64,000 nucleotides of DNA from Salinispora vitiensis (lineage in GTDB: Bacteria > Actinomycetota > Actinomycetes > Mycobacteriales > Micromonosporaceae). Shown one piece after another: positions 49,915 to 60,846 of this stretch. Within the stretch, counting starts at the first letter, position 1; each line of letters opens with the position of its first letter. The notes beneath the pieces were generated by a model. That model ran no database searches. It was not told the DNA's origin and saw only the letters and a program-made list of their open reading frames with translations. The position numbers were made by a program, and so were the translations under genes. The stretch spans positions 4,471,901-4,535,900 of the forward strand of contig NZ_KB900388.1 in assembly GCF_000378825.1 (NCBI RefSeq). Reading direction: 5' to 3'.

Positions 49915-51680
49915 GCCGCCAGGTGCTCGCCGGCCTGCTCGGTGGCGTTCTCCTCGTCACCGCGGCCGGTTGCGGGATCCCGGGACAGACCGAGGTACGC
50001 GTCGAGGGCCCCGGCCCGGCGGCCGAGACGGGTACGAGTAGCGGGGGCAGGTCGGAGCCGCCGTCTCGTACCGCGGCGGACAGCCGGGAGGAGTTCGTCG
50101 ACAACTTCCTCGCCGCCGCGGCCGGGGAGCCGGGTGGGGCGTACGACCGGGTTAGCGAGTTCGTCGTTCCCGAGGACCGAGCCCGGTTGCCGCGGAAAGA
50201 GGGGAGCGAGGTCGCGCTGACCGTGGTGCGGCTGCTCGCGGAGCCGGTCATCGTCCCCGGGCCGGAGGAGATCCAGGTAACCCTCACGGTGCAGCAGGTC
50301 GGGCAGCTGACCGCCGACGGGGTGCTGGCGCCGCCGGAGGCCACCCCGGCCACGTACGAATTCGGCCTGCGGCCGTACGCGCCGGAGGGAGGGGACGACA
50401 TCGAGTGGTATGTGACGAATCCACCGAACGTGCTCCTGCTCAACGTCGAGGCGCTGCAGGAGTACTACAAGTCCCGGACGATCTACTACTGGAGTTCAGA
50501 CCGGCTGCGCCTAGTGCCGGACCAGCGCTACCTCGCGCTCGCCGTGCCCGAGGACCGGCTGGTCAGCGAGGTGGTTCGGTGGCTGGTAGGTGGCCACTCC
50601 GCCTGGCTGAAGCGGGCGATCAGCGGGTTGCCGGACGGTACCAATCTGATCAACAACGCCACCCGGACGGACGACCGCTGGGAGGTCAACCTGGACATGG
50701 CCGGTGCGGACAGCACCCGGCTGAATCTGCTCGCCACCCAGCTTGTGTGGTCGCTGCCGGAGTTGACCGGGCAGCTTGAGCTGAAGATCCGTAACCAGTC
50801 GCAGGTGACCATCAAGGATGTGGGGGAGCACCGGAGGCTGAATCCGGTCTATCGGGTCGACACCATCCCGCAGCCCTTCTGCGTCTACGAGGGGGCGATC
50901 CGTTCCCTCGGCCCGACAGCCGCGCCGATGACGACGGCCGAGAACCACAAGGTGCTCTCGGCCGGTATCAGCTACTCCGGGCAACGTACCCTCGCGGCGC
51001 TTGCGGTTGAGGCCGGGGACGGGCGGCAGCGACTCGCGGTCGAGGCCGGTTCCGCCCCCCTCACCTCGTTCACCGCGAGTCAGGAGACGTTCCAGACGGT
51101 GGGTCGTCCGGTCTGGCTGCGTTCGGCGCATCCGCAGCAGCCGGTCGGCTTAGTCGCCGCCGACGACCGGCTGTACCGCTTCGATGAGGCGGCCAAGCTG
51201 GAGCCGGTGCAGCTGAGCCTCGGGGGCGTGACCGCGGTGGCCGGTTCCCTGGACGGACATCGACTCGCGATCGTCAGTGATGGCGAGCTCTACCTGGCCG
51301 CGGTGAGCCACGATGGGGACACCCTCGCCGTCGGGCCGCCCCGCCGGACCCACACCTCCCTCAGCGGGCTCACCGCGGTCGACTGGTACGGCGAGAACAG
51401 TCTGGTGGTGGCCGGTTCGAAGGGCGGCAAACGAGTGCTCTACGAGGTCGATGTGGATGGGTCCCGGGAGACCAAGCTGCATGTCACCGGCGCTGTCGTG
51501 ACGCATCTGGCGGCGTACCCGGCGCATCCGGAGGCCCCGTACGGCATCGTCATGTATGAGGCCAACGATGTGGCCTACCAGGGCTTTCCGTTCGAGCGGA
51601 TCACCCCCGACCAGGTACGGGACCTCGCGCCGAACGACGCCCAGACCAGCGACCCGTCCGCGCCCTTCCTGCTTTTCTGA
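49911..51680 (+). CDS. lpqB: Lipoprotein LpqB
   Basis: 589 residues from GTG overlapping the mtrB stop. A lipoprotein signal peptide ends in the lipobox TAAGC (cysteine near residue 21), so the protein is anchored outside the membrane. A GerMN-type domain spans residues ~195-330 (YYWSSDRLRLVPDQRYLALA), followed by the LpqB beta-propeller (~345-585). LpqB interacts with MtrB and tunes signalling (shown in mycobacteria). Length matches the family. Confidence 0.96.
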   Translation: MSRQVLAGLLGGVLLVTAAGCGIPGQTEVRVEGPGPAAETGTSSGGRSEPPSRTAADSREEFVDNFLAAAAGEPGGAYDRVSEFVVPEDRARLPRKEGSEVALTVVRLLAEPVIVPGPEEIQVTLTVQQVGQLTADGVLAPPEATPATYEFGLRPYAPEGGDDIEWYVTNPPNVLLLNVEALQEYYKSRTIYYWSSDRLRLVPDQRYLALAVPEDRLVSEVVRWLVGGHSAWLKRAISGLPDGTNLINNATRTDDRWEVNLDMAGADSTRLNLLATQLVWSLPELTGQLELKIRNQSQVTIKDVGEHRRLNPVYRVDTIPQPFCVYEGAIRSLGPTAAPMTTAENHKVLSAGISYSGQRTLAALAVEAGDGRQRLAVEAGSAPLTSFTASQETFQTVGRPVWLRSAHPQQPVGLVAADDRLYRFDEAAKLEPVQLSLGGVTAVAGSLDGHRLAIVSDGELYLAAVSHDGDTLAVGPPRRTHTSLSGLTAVDWYGENSLVVAGSKGGKRVLYEVDVDGSRETKLHVTGAVVTHLAAYPAHPEAPYGIVMYEANDVAYQGFPFERITPDQVRDLAPNDAQTSDPSAPFLLF

Positions 51681-51686
51681 TCAGCT

Positions 51687-52388
51687 ATGCGGGGCCTCGG
51701 TCGAGTCGTCCAGGATCTCGGCGCACTGGTGCTGCCGGTGGAGTGCGCCGGATGTCGGGACCGGCGACCGGGGCTGCGGCACGGTGTCTGCCCGGAGTGC
51801 GTCGCGGCGCTGGGCGACCTGCGTCCGCGGCCGGTACGTCCGACGCCGGCTCCGGAGGGGCTGCCGCCCTGCGTGGCGCTCGGCCCCTACACGGGCCCGT
51901 TGCGCGAGGTGCTGCTCGCGTACAAGGACCATGGCCGGCACGGGCTAGCTCGGCCGCTGGGCGCGCTCCTCGCCGAGGCGGTGGCGGTCGCGGTCGGCCC
52001 GGTGCGCCCGGTGTCGTTGGTGCCGGTGCCGGACACCCCGGCTGCGGCGCGGGCCCGGTACGGCGACCACCTCAGCCGGCTGGCCCGGCACTGCGCGGAC
52101 CGGTTGCGGCGGGCCGGCTGGCCAGTCGAGGTCCGTTCCGCGGTGCGGGCGCTGCCCCGGCCGGACTCGGTGACGTTGGACAGCGCGGGCCGGGCGGCGT
52201 CGGCCGCCGCGGCGTTTCGGGCCCGGCGCCGGTGGCGGCCGATTCCGACGGATGCGGCGCTGGTTGTCGTGGACGACATCGTCACCACCGGCTCGACGCT
52301 CGCCGCGGTGAGTCGGGTCCTAGCCGCGACCGACCGGGTGCCTTCGGTCGCGGCGGTGCTGGCGGCGACCGAGCGGAGGCGCCGGTAA
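51687..52388 (+). CDS. ComF family phosphoribosyltransferase-like protein
   Basis: 233 residues, six bases after lpqB. The N-terminal zinc-binding stretch has VLPVECAGCRDRRPGLRHGV and then CPEC. The C-terminal phosphoribosyltransferase fold has the PRPP loop ALVVVDDIVTTGSTLAAV. ComF relatives act in DNA uptake or processing, and many actinobacterial members have unknown roles (Rv3242c-like by position). No competence genes are nearby. Confidence 0.92.
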   Translation: MRGLGRVVQDLGALVLPVECAGCRDRRPGLRHGVCPECVAALGDLRPRPVRPTPAPEGLPPCVALGPYTGPLREVLLAYKDHGRHGLARPLGALLAEAVAVAVGPVRPVSLVPVPDTPAAARARYGDHLSRLARHCADRLRRAGWPVEVRSAVRALPRPDSVTLDSAGRAASAAAAFRARRRWRPIPTDAALVVVDDIVTTGSTLAAVSRVLAATDRVPSVAAVLAATERRRR

Positions 52389-52422
52389 CGGACCGTAATT
52401 TCTTTCTCCCCTTGGTGAACGA

Positions 52423-52450
52423 TTCAGGAAAAATACTGGACTGTCCTGAA
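52423..52450. promoter_or_regulatory. Inverted repeat upstream of hpf
   Basis: TTCAGGA (52423-52429) and TCCTGAA (52444-52450) form a perfect 7-bp inverted repeat with centres 21 bp apart, two helical turns, in an AT-rich patch after comF. It could be an operator for hpf transcription. Confidence 0.35.
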
Positions 52451-52517
52451 AACCAGGGGTGACGGTCGGCCGAACAGGAGTTAGCGTTCTGCTGTCGGGG
52501 GAAGTAGGAGTTCTCCC

Positions 52518-52539
52518 ACCTCCCGGCGGTGAAGGGAGG
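52518..52539 (+). promoter_or_regulatory. Candidate anti-Shine-Dalgarno element in the hpf leader
   Basis: ACCTCCC at 52518-52524 is the exact complement of the hpf ribosome site GGGAGGT (52624-52630). It can alternatively pair with GGGAGG at 52534-52539 in a local 6-bp hairpin. Two exclusive pairings could gate hpf translation. No biochemical evidence. Confidence 0.3.
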
Positions 52540-52633
52540 CGTAGCCGCACTGACCGGTCGACGGCTGGGTGGGACCGTCCCGAGAGCGCGACCGGGGTAC
52601 CGCAGTAACGACCATCCGAACGAGGGAGGTCAC

Positions 52634-53260
52634 GTGGACATCGTGGTCAAGGGCCGGAATGTCGAAGTTCCAGATCATTTCCGGGTGCACGTAGCGGAGA
52701 AGCTAGCCAAGATCGAACGCTACGACCACAAGATCATCCGGGTTGATGTCGAGCTGTTCCATGAGCGCAATCCGCGTCAGGCGGACCACTGCCAGCGGGT
52801 GGAGATCACCTGCGTTTCGCGGGGCCCGGTGATGCGGGCCGAGGCGGGCACGAGCGACTTCTACAGCGCGCTCGACGCGGCCATCACCCGGCTGGACGCC
52901 CGGATGCGCCGGGCGGCCGACCGCCGTCGGGTTCACCACGGCCGGCATGCCCCCATCTCCGTCGCCGCCGCCACCGCCGGGCTTCCGGTGACCGACCTCG
53001 TCGCCGGGCCGCTGTCCGCCGACGCTGCCACGTCGACGGCGGTCGCCGAGCGGGCCGAGGAAGAACGCGACGACCAGCCGTGGCACATCGCCCGGGAGAA
53101 GGTCCACCCGGCCGAGCCGATGACCATCGACGACGCCCTGTTCCAGATGGAGCTGGTCGGGCACGACTTCTACCTGTTCCAGGACAAGGAGTCCGGTCGG
53201 CCCAGCGTCGTCTATCGGCGGCATGCCTACGACTACGGGATCATCTCCCTGGCCGTCTGA
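52634..53260 (+). CDS. hpf: Ribosome hibernation promoting factor, long form
   Basis: 208 residues from GTG, four bases after GGAGG. The N-terminal HPF/RaiA domain (DIVVKGRNVEVPDHFRVHVA, YSALDAAITRLDARMRRAAD) is joined by a linker to the C-terminal dimerisation domain (KVHPAEPMTIDDALFQMELV, VVYRRHAYDYGIISL). Long-form HPF dimerises 70S ribosomes into inactive 100S particles in stationary phase. An upstream in-frame start at 52529 adds a non-conserved extension and lies inside the leader. Confidence 0.95.
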   Translation: MDIVVKGRNVEVPDHFRVHVAEKLAKIERYDHKIIRVDVELFHERNPRQADHCQRVEITCVSRGPVMRAEAGTSDFYSALDAAITRLDARMRRAADRRRVHHGRHAPISVAAATAGLPVTDLVAGPLSADAATSTAVAERAEEERDDQPWHIAREKVHPAEPMTIDDALFQMELVGHDFYLFQDKESGRPSVVYRRHAYDYGIISLAV

Positions 53261-53324
53261 CGCCCCAGGTCCGGGCCGAGCAGACCGGGCCGGCCCCCGG
53301 ACACGGTCCTGTCGGGGTTGGGCT

Positions 53325-53357
53325 CCAGGCCGAGCAGTGCTTCGCTGACCGGCCTGG
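53325..53357. terminator. Hairpin between hpf and the GNAT gene
   Basis: Stem CCAGGCC/GGCCTGG with an inner AGC/GCT pair lies between the convergent stops at 53260 and 53379. Confidence 0.35.
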
Positions 53358-53378
53358 GGCCGGGCCTGGTCAGCGGGC

Positions 53379-54647
53379 TCAGCGTGTTCCGGGTGCCTCG
53401 GTCAGGTCGCCCGGGAGCAGGCCGAAGAGCGTGCTGTCCGTGCGGTGCCCGTCGCCGGCGGGGAAACGCCCGCGTACCCGTCCCTCCCGGCGGAAGCCGG
53501 CCCGTCCCAACACCCGCTCCGAGGCGATGTTGCCGGCGTGGGTATCCGCCCAGATCCGGCCGAGCCGGACCTCGGTGAATCCCCACTCGGCGAGCAATCG
53601 GACCGCACGGGTGGCGTACCCGAGTCCGCGCCAGGCCGGCAGCAGGCCGTAGCCGATCATGCCCTGTTGGAACTGCGGACTGTCGAGGACCAGTTGGCAG
53701 AAGCCGGCGGTGACCCCACTGCGCGCGTCGATGATGACCAGGTTCGCGACCTGGTCCCGCAGCCAGCGGGACTGCACCTCCCGGCAGTTCCGTTCGACGT
53801 CGGCCCGCCGGGGCGGCTCCGGCGGCACCAGGACGGCGACTAACTCGGGCTGGGTCTGCAGGTGGTACATGGCCTCCGTGTGCTGCGGGCCGCGTGGCCG
53901 GAGCTCCACCACGCCGTCGGTGAGCCGGCCGTCGGGTAGGTCCGGCAGCAACCGCGGAGCCGGTCCCGGGGGGTCGTCGGCGAGCCGCGCCCAGGTGAGG
54001 AGATCAGCCCGTTCGCCGTCTCGGCCGCGGCTGGCCAACCGGCGTACGCCCTCGGGGCGGAAGCCGGCGGCCAGCGCCACCCGCTGGCTGGCGATGTTCT
54101 CCGGGACGGTGAGGAGCTCCAGCCGGCGAATTCCGTTGGCGAACGCCCGGTCGGCGAGGGTTTGGGTCGCCGCCGTGGCGACGCCGCGCCCCCGCGCCCA
54201 CGGGGCGACCCAGTAGCCGATCCCCGCCTCCTGGCGGCTGGGGGCCGGGTCGTTCAGCCCGACCGTGCCGAGGAGCCGGTCCGTCTCGCGATCCGCGATG
54301 GTGTACACGGCCCCACCGCTGGCCCAGGCCGCGGGCGCCCCTTCGGTGATCCACCACCGGGCGTCCGCCTCGGTGTACGGCGACGGCAGCGCCGGCAGGA
54401 AGCGCTGGACCAGCGGGTCGGAGCAGGCGGCCATCGTGTCGGGGATGTCCTCGAGGCGGGACAGGCGCAGCCGGATCCCGGGCCCGTCGATGGTCTCCGG
54501 CGTCATGCCGCCGCCGGCCCGGGGCGCGGTGTCGATCGGTCCGGCCTCGGTCTCGGTCCGCCCTGGCCTCGTCTCGGTTCCGGCCGGCCGCTCCGCGGGG
54601 AGGTCTCCGTCTAGCTCATTGATCTCGATTCGTCTCACCCGAGCCAT
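53379..54647 (-). CDS. Tandem GNAT N-acetyltransferase
   Basis: 422 residues from ATG at 54647. After a ~50-residue Pro/Thr-rich N-terminus there are two RimJ/RimL-type GNAT domains: residues ~55-225 (IGYWVAPWARGRGVATAATQ is its acetyl-CoA loop) and ~245-410 (IGYGLLPAWRGLGYATRAVR). Both keep the R/Q-x-x-G-x-G/A loop, so both may bind acetyl-CoA. Substrate unknown. It is divergent from secA (158 bp between starts) and convergent with hpf. Confidence 0.92.
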   Translation of the reverse strand: MARVRRIEINELDGDLPAERPAGTETRPGRTETEAGPIDTAPRAGGGMTPETIDGPGIRLRLSRLEDIPDTMAACSDPLVQRFLPALPSPYTEADARWWITEGAPAAWASGGAVYTIADRETDRLLGTVGLNDPAPSRQEAGIGYWVAPWARGRGVATAATQTLADRAFANGIRRLELLTVPENIASQRVALAAGFRPEGVRRLASRGRDGERADLLTWARLADDPPGPAPRLLPDLPDGRLTDGVVELRPRGPQHTEAMYHLQTQPELVAVLVPPEPPRRADVERNCREVQSRWLRDQVANLVIIDARSGVTAGFCQLVLDSPQFQQGMIGYGLLPAWRGLGYATRAVRLLAEWGFTEVRLGRIWADTHAGNIASERVLGRAGFRREGRVRGRFPAGDGHRTDSTLFGLLPGDLTEAPGTR

Positions 54648-54805
54648 CGTGCCGGATTGTTCGCCCACGGCGTAACCGGATTAGCCCCGCCCGCTCGGAC
54701 CGGGTGCGTTATGTCCGCTTCGGCGGAGCGGACCCCGCCACCAGTGACCATCGCCGTGATGGAGCGCCTACGATGGTTCGAGACTGTCTAGGGGAGCGTT
54801 GATCC

Positions 54806-57721
<2,916 letters not shown>

Positions 57722-57732
57722 CCGACCTGTGC

Positions 57733-57765
57733 AGGAGGTGTGCACGTGTTGCGTGCGCACCTCCT
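57733..57765. terminator. Hairpin terminator after secA
   Basis: A 14-bp stem (AGGAGGTGTGCACG and its complement with one G-U pair) and 5-nt loop lie 11 bp after the secA stop and touch the stop codon of the convergent gene, so it may serve both. Confidence 0.65.
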
Positions 57766-58358
57766 CACAGAACGTTAAGGGCAGTGCAGTGCCAGCTGCC
57801 GCGACGCTGTTCGAGGCGGATCGCCATCGCCCACGTTCTGCCGGCCGGGCCGGCCAGCACGGCGGCTGCCTCGACGACCGCGGCTCGCGGCTCGCATACC
57901 CGTAACCGACGTAGGCGCGTGCCGGGCCGGGTGGAGCGGCGGCGCGCCGGCCCCGCCCGGGCGGTGGCGCGGGTCAACTCGGCCGCCAGCTCGGCCGCCC
58001 GGCTCGGGTCGAGTAGCCGGCGTAGTTGGCTGTGGGGTCGATAGCCGTTGATCACCTCCAGGCAGGTGGTGACGAACCGATGCGCAACCCGGGTCGCCTC
58101 GGGGGTGGCGGTGGCTAGCGCGGTGGCGGGCAATCGGGTCGGTGCGCGCCGGGGCCGGGCTGGGCCCGGTCCGGCCCCGCGACGCTGGTCGGGTGAGCGG
58201 GGCAGCGGGCCCGGGCCCAGCCGGAACAGGTCGAGGGCGAGTTGGCCGTCGATTGGCCAGTGGGCGGGGTCGTCCTCGACGCAGGGCGGGTCGATGGATG
58301 GGGCCGGGCGAAGCCGGACAGGGGGACGAGTCGGCTCGGGGCGGCGGACAGCAGGCAT
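57765..58358 (-). CDS. Rv3235-like family protein (DUF6459 type)
   Basis: 197 residues from ATG at 58358, with GGAGGG six bases upstream. The first ~85 residues are Pro/Arg-rich and probably disordered. The C-terminal ~110 residues form the conserved alpha/beta domain (FVTTCLEVINGYRPHSQLRR and VCEPRAAVVEAAAVLAGPAG, then WHCTALNVL), typical of actinobacterial Rv3235-like proteins found beside secA. Function unknown. It lies 108 bp downstream of the small HTH gene on the same strand and carries the same 17-bp element upstream. Confidence 0.85.
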   Translation of the reverse strand: MPAVRRPEPTRPPVRLRPAPSIDPPCVEDDPAHWPIDGQLALDLFRLGPGPLPRSPDQRRGAGPGPARPRRAPTRLPATALATATPEATRVAHRFVTTCLEVINGYRPHSQLRRLLDPSRAAELAAELTRATARAGPARRRSTRPGTRLRRLRVCEPRAAVVEAAAVLAGPAGRTWAMAIRLEQRRGSWHCTALNVL

Positions 58359-58379
58359 CCCGGCCCTCCAGATTCTTGT

Positions 58380-58396
58380 GTTTACCTTCGTTTGCC
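58380..58396. promoter_or_regulatory. 17-bp element, copy 2 (upstream of the Rv3235-like gene)
   Basis: GTTTACCTTCGTTTGCC on the plus strand, 21 bp before the ATG at 58358. It matches the element in front of the HTH gene at 14 of 17 positions and lies at almost the same distance from the start codon. Confidence 0.45.
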
Positions 58397-58466
58397 TACG
58401 GCAGCCACGATTCTGGAGGAAGAAAGAGGGGGTGGTCAATGCCTGTGGATGCGGGGCGGCGGGCGG

Positions 58467-58697
58467 CTACTCCGGCTCCCGTTCGGCGAGCGGGTTGTCA
58501 CGAACCCACTCGGCGGTCTCCGCGTACTTCTGGTTGATGTATTCCTCCAGCCGCGTGCGCTCCACCCGCCACTGACCACGTCCGCCGATCTTGATCGCCG
58601 GCAGCTCGCCACCGCGCACCATGTGGTAAACCTGCGAGTCCGACACGTTCAGCTCGGCGGCGACCTCGGACAGCAGCAGGAACCTCGGCTCCGCCAC
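58467..58697 (-). CDS. Small helix-turn-helix (excisionase/MerR-like) DNA-binding protein
   Basis: 76 residues from GTG with GGGGAG six bases upstream. LLLSEVAAELNVSDSQVYHM is a winged helix-turn-helix of the excisionase/BldC-like fold, followed by the wing (ELPAIKIGGRGQWRVERTRL) and an acidic C-terminus. The sequence is not BldC itself. No phage genes are nearby, so a chromosomal regulator is more likely than an excisionase. A 17-bp element lies 23 bp before its start and recurs before the downstream gene, suggesting autoregulation. Confidence 0.9.
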   Translation of the reverse strand: MAEPRFLLLSEVAAELNVSDSQVYHMVRGGELPAIKIGGRGQWRVERTRLEEYINQKYAETAEWVRDNPLAEREPE

Positions 58698-58720
58698 GCA
58701 AACTCCCCTGAGTTGGCTGC

Positions 58721-58737
58721 GTTTGACTTAGTTTGCC
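58721..58737. promoter_or_regulatory. 17-bp element, copy 1 (upstream of the HTH gene)
   Basis: GTTTGACTTAGTTTGCC on the plus strand, 23 bp before the GTG at 58697. On the transcribed strand it reads as two AAAC-type half-sites around AAG. Candidate binding site of the small HTH protein. Confidence 0.45.
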
Positions 58738-58913
58738 ACCAGCAGCGTCCCGAGGGCAGTGGGGTCGACCCATGCCACCGCGAGTGCGCTCGGGAACACT
58801 CTGGGAGCCCAACTTTCGTCGAGCCAGCCCGGGGTGTATGACGGTCACGGCGTACGGCATGACCGGCGCCCCAGACCGGCAACCGCCGGTGGAGCTGAAC
58901 CCAGGGAGAACCG

Positions 58914-59420
58914 GTGACCAATGAGCATGTCCGGGTGTATGTCCCGGCGACCGTGCCGATGCTGACCCTGCTGCGGACCGCCGGGCTCCCCGCGGCCTCC
59001 GCGCACGCGGTCACCCCGGCGCTGCGCGAGTGGTACGCCGAGGGGGACGAGGAGGAGCTGGAGTACGTCGCGTTCACCCGAGCTGCCCAGGACGCGCTCC
59101 AGCTCCTGCACGCCGACGAGGCGGCGCCACACCGCCGGGTCGTCGTCTCGGCTGATCTGCCCGCGGCGACGGTCGGACCGGGTGACGCGGACCTGGGGTC
59201 CAGCACGGTCGAACTAGCCGGCCCGGTACCGGTGGGGGCGGTGGCCGCCATTCACGTGGACGGGGTGGACGCGGTCAAGGATGTCGGCGCCGCGGTTCGG
59301 GCGGTGACCGATGCGCTCGGCGGTGACCCGGACGCGCAGTTCACCGTTGACGGCGCCGAAGACCATGAGCTGGAGTGGTACGACAGCACGGAGCTGGACC
59401 AGCTCCTCGGGTTGGGCTAG
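58914..59420 (+). CDS. DUF6912-like conserved protein
   Basis: 168 residues from GTG. The N-terminus VRVYVPATVPMLTLLRTAGL and the acidic middle (EGDEEELEYVAFTRAAQDAL) match an actinobacterial family of unknown function found near secA. There is no membrane segment and no catalytic motif; an alpha/beta fold ending in an acidic tail (DHELEWYDSTELDQLLGLG) is likely. Divergent from the HTH gene. Confidence 0.82.
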   Translation: MTNEHVRVYVPATVPMLTLLRTAGLPAASAHAVTPALREWYAEGDEEELEYVAFTRAAQDALQLLHADEAAPHRRVVVSADLPAATVGPGDADLGSSTVELAGPVPVGAVAAIHVDGVDAVKDVGAAVRAVTDALGGDPDAQFTVDGAEDHELEWYDSTELDQLLGLG

Positions 59421-59467
59421 CCCAGCCGCTCGACCTGGTTGGCCGTACCCGGTCTGCTCCGGGCTGA

Positions 59468-59490
59468 CTCCGAACGACTTCCGGTCGGAG
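59468..59490. terminator. Weak hairpin between convergent genes
   Basis: Stem CTCCGA/TCGGAG with an 11-nt loop lies between the stops at 59420 and 59495. A second near-palindrome (59410-59427) covers the upstream stop codon itself. Confidence 0.3.
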
Positions 59491-59494
59491 CGGG

Positions 59495-60577
59495 CTACGC
59501 CTCGTCCGGGTCCTCCTCGTCCAGCGGAGCCGGTCCGAGGGTGCGGCCGAAGGCAATCATCGCGGTCAGCGCGCCGACGAAGAGCACCCAGATCCCGTTG
59601 TCCACCCGTGAGGTGCCGAGCGAGGTCTGTGCCACGGCGTCCGCCTCGCTGAGCGCGCCAGCCAGGTCGAGCAGCCGCCGCCCGCCGACGCGCAGGATCA
59701 CCTCGGCGACGAGCAGCAGCAGGCCGGGCCCGGCCCCGGCGACCAGGTAGGCCGGCCAGCGCAGGGCGGGCGGATCGTTGCGGTGGGTCGCCGCTCGGCG
59801 CCGGGACCAGGTCAGGTAGCCGAAGGCCAACAGCCCCGCCATCAGGCCGGCGAGCAGGGATTCGGTACGGGAGACCCACTTCGCGGCGTTGAGCAGCGAC
59901 TCCTGGGTTTCGCCGGCGCCGAAGAGCTCGAAGAGTGGGTCCCGCGCCCAGCTGAACGCCACGACGAAGAGGAGCGTGCCGAGCCCGGCGGCCACCACCG
60001 CGCCGATAACCGGGGCGGTCCGCGCCGCGGCGATGCCCCCGCCGATGATGGCGGCGGCGGCGGTGGTGCCGGCGATCACGTTGGTGGTGGCCGTGTCGGC
60101 GTAGGTCAGGTTGATGGCGAAGGCGGCGGCGAGCCCGATCAGCAGCCCGCTGGCGACCGCCACGACAAAGCGCAGGGTGGCCCGGTTTCGACCCTGCTGG
60201 GCGAGCAACTCCGCTCCGAACAGTGCGAAGGCGGTGCCGGCGACGAGCGCGGCAGAGATCACTCCGGGTAGGGCGAAGGCGGAGAGGCTGATCGCGGTGA
60301 CTCCGGCCGCCGCCGAGTCGATCACCGCGCGGGTCGACCAGAGCATGGCGGTCAGCCAGCCGAGCGCCAGCAGGCCGAGCAGCGGCGCGCCGGGGGCGAG
60401 CAGGCCGGTCCTTGTCTGCGCCGATGGCGTGCCGGTCGCGAGCGGGCTCGCTGCGCCCGGGTGCTCCGGGCCCGCTTCGTCCGCGCCCGGGTTTGTCGCG
60501 TCCGGGCTCGCTTCGTCCGGGTCCGGGCTCGCCTGCGTCGGCTCCGTGGTGGCGGAGTCGCCGGGCTGCTTCGTCAT
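59495..60577 (-). CDS. Multi-pass membrane protein, function unknown
   Basis: 360 residues from ATG at 60577 with AAGGGA six bases upstream. The first ~55 residues are Asp/Glu/Pro/Ala-rich with repeated ASPDxx units and are probably disordered in the cytoplasm. About nine hydrophobic helices follow (first LLAPGAPLLGLLALGWLTAM), and the tail is short and acidic (LDEEDPDEA). Not recognised; resembles uncharacterised actinobacterial integral membrane proteins. Divergent from pruA. Confidence 0.8.
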   Translation of the reverse strand: MTKQPGDSATTEPTQASPDPDEASPDATNPGADEAGPEHPGAASPLATGTPSAQTRTGLLAPGAPLLGLLALGWLTAMLWSTRAVIDSAAAGVTAISLSAFALPGVISAALVAGTAFALFGAELLAQQGRNRATLRFVVAVASGLLIGLAAAFAINLTYADTATTNVIAGTTAAAAIIGGGIAAARTAPVIGAVVAAGLGTLLFVVAFSWARDPLFELFGAGETQESLLNAAKWVSRTESLLAGLMAGLLAFGYLTWSRRRAATHRNDPPALRWPAYLVAGAGPGLLLLVAEVILRVGGRRLLDLAGALSEADAVAQTSLGTSRVDNGIWVLFVGALTAMIAFGRTLGPAPLDEEDPDEA

Positions 60578-60846
60578 CGTTGTCCCTTCGACCGGCATTC
60601 GGCCGGCGGCGCGGCCGTGGTTCACCGGCCCACCAGGGTACGCGTCCGTCGTGGTTGGCCCGGGAGTCGCGTCGGCCGGTGCGCGCTGAGTTGAGTGGTG
60701 GGGAAAAGGGCCCAAACGTGGGAGTATCAGTCGAGGTCCCGCCGCCGTGTCTGGCCCCTGCGGCCCCGGTGTTTGGCGTCCGGCCACCCGGCCGACGCTC
60801 CGCGGGTCCGCTACCCCCATTGCCCCGAACCCCCAGGAGCCTTGTG

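Noticed and set aside
58467..58697. Excisionase of an integrated element
   Set aside because: The fold is excisionase-like, but no integrase, attachment site or phage gene is nearby, and the neighbourhood is conserved core.
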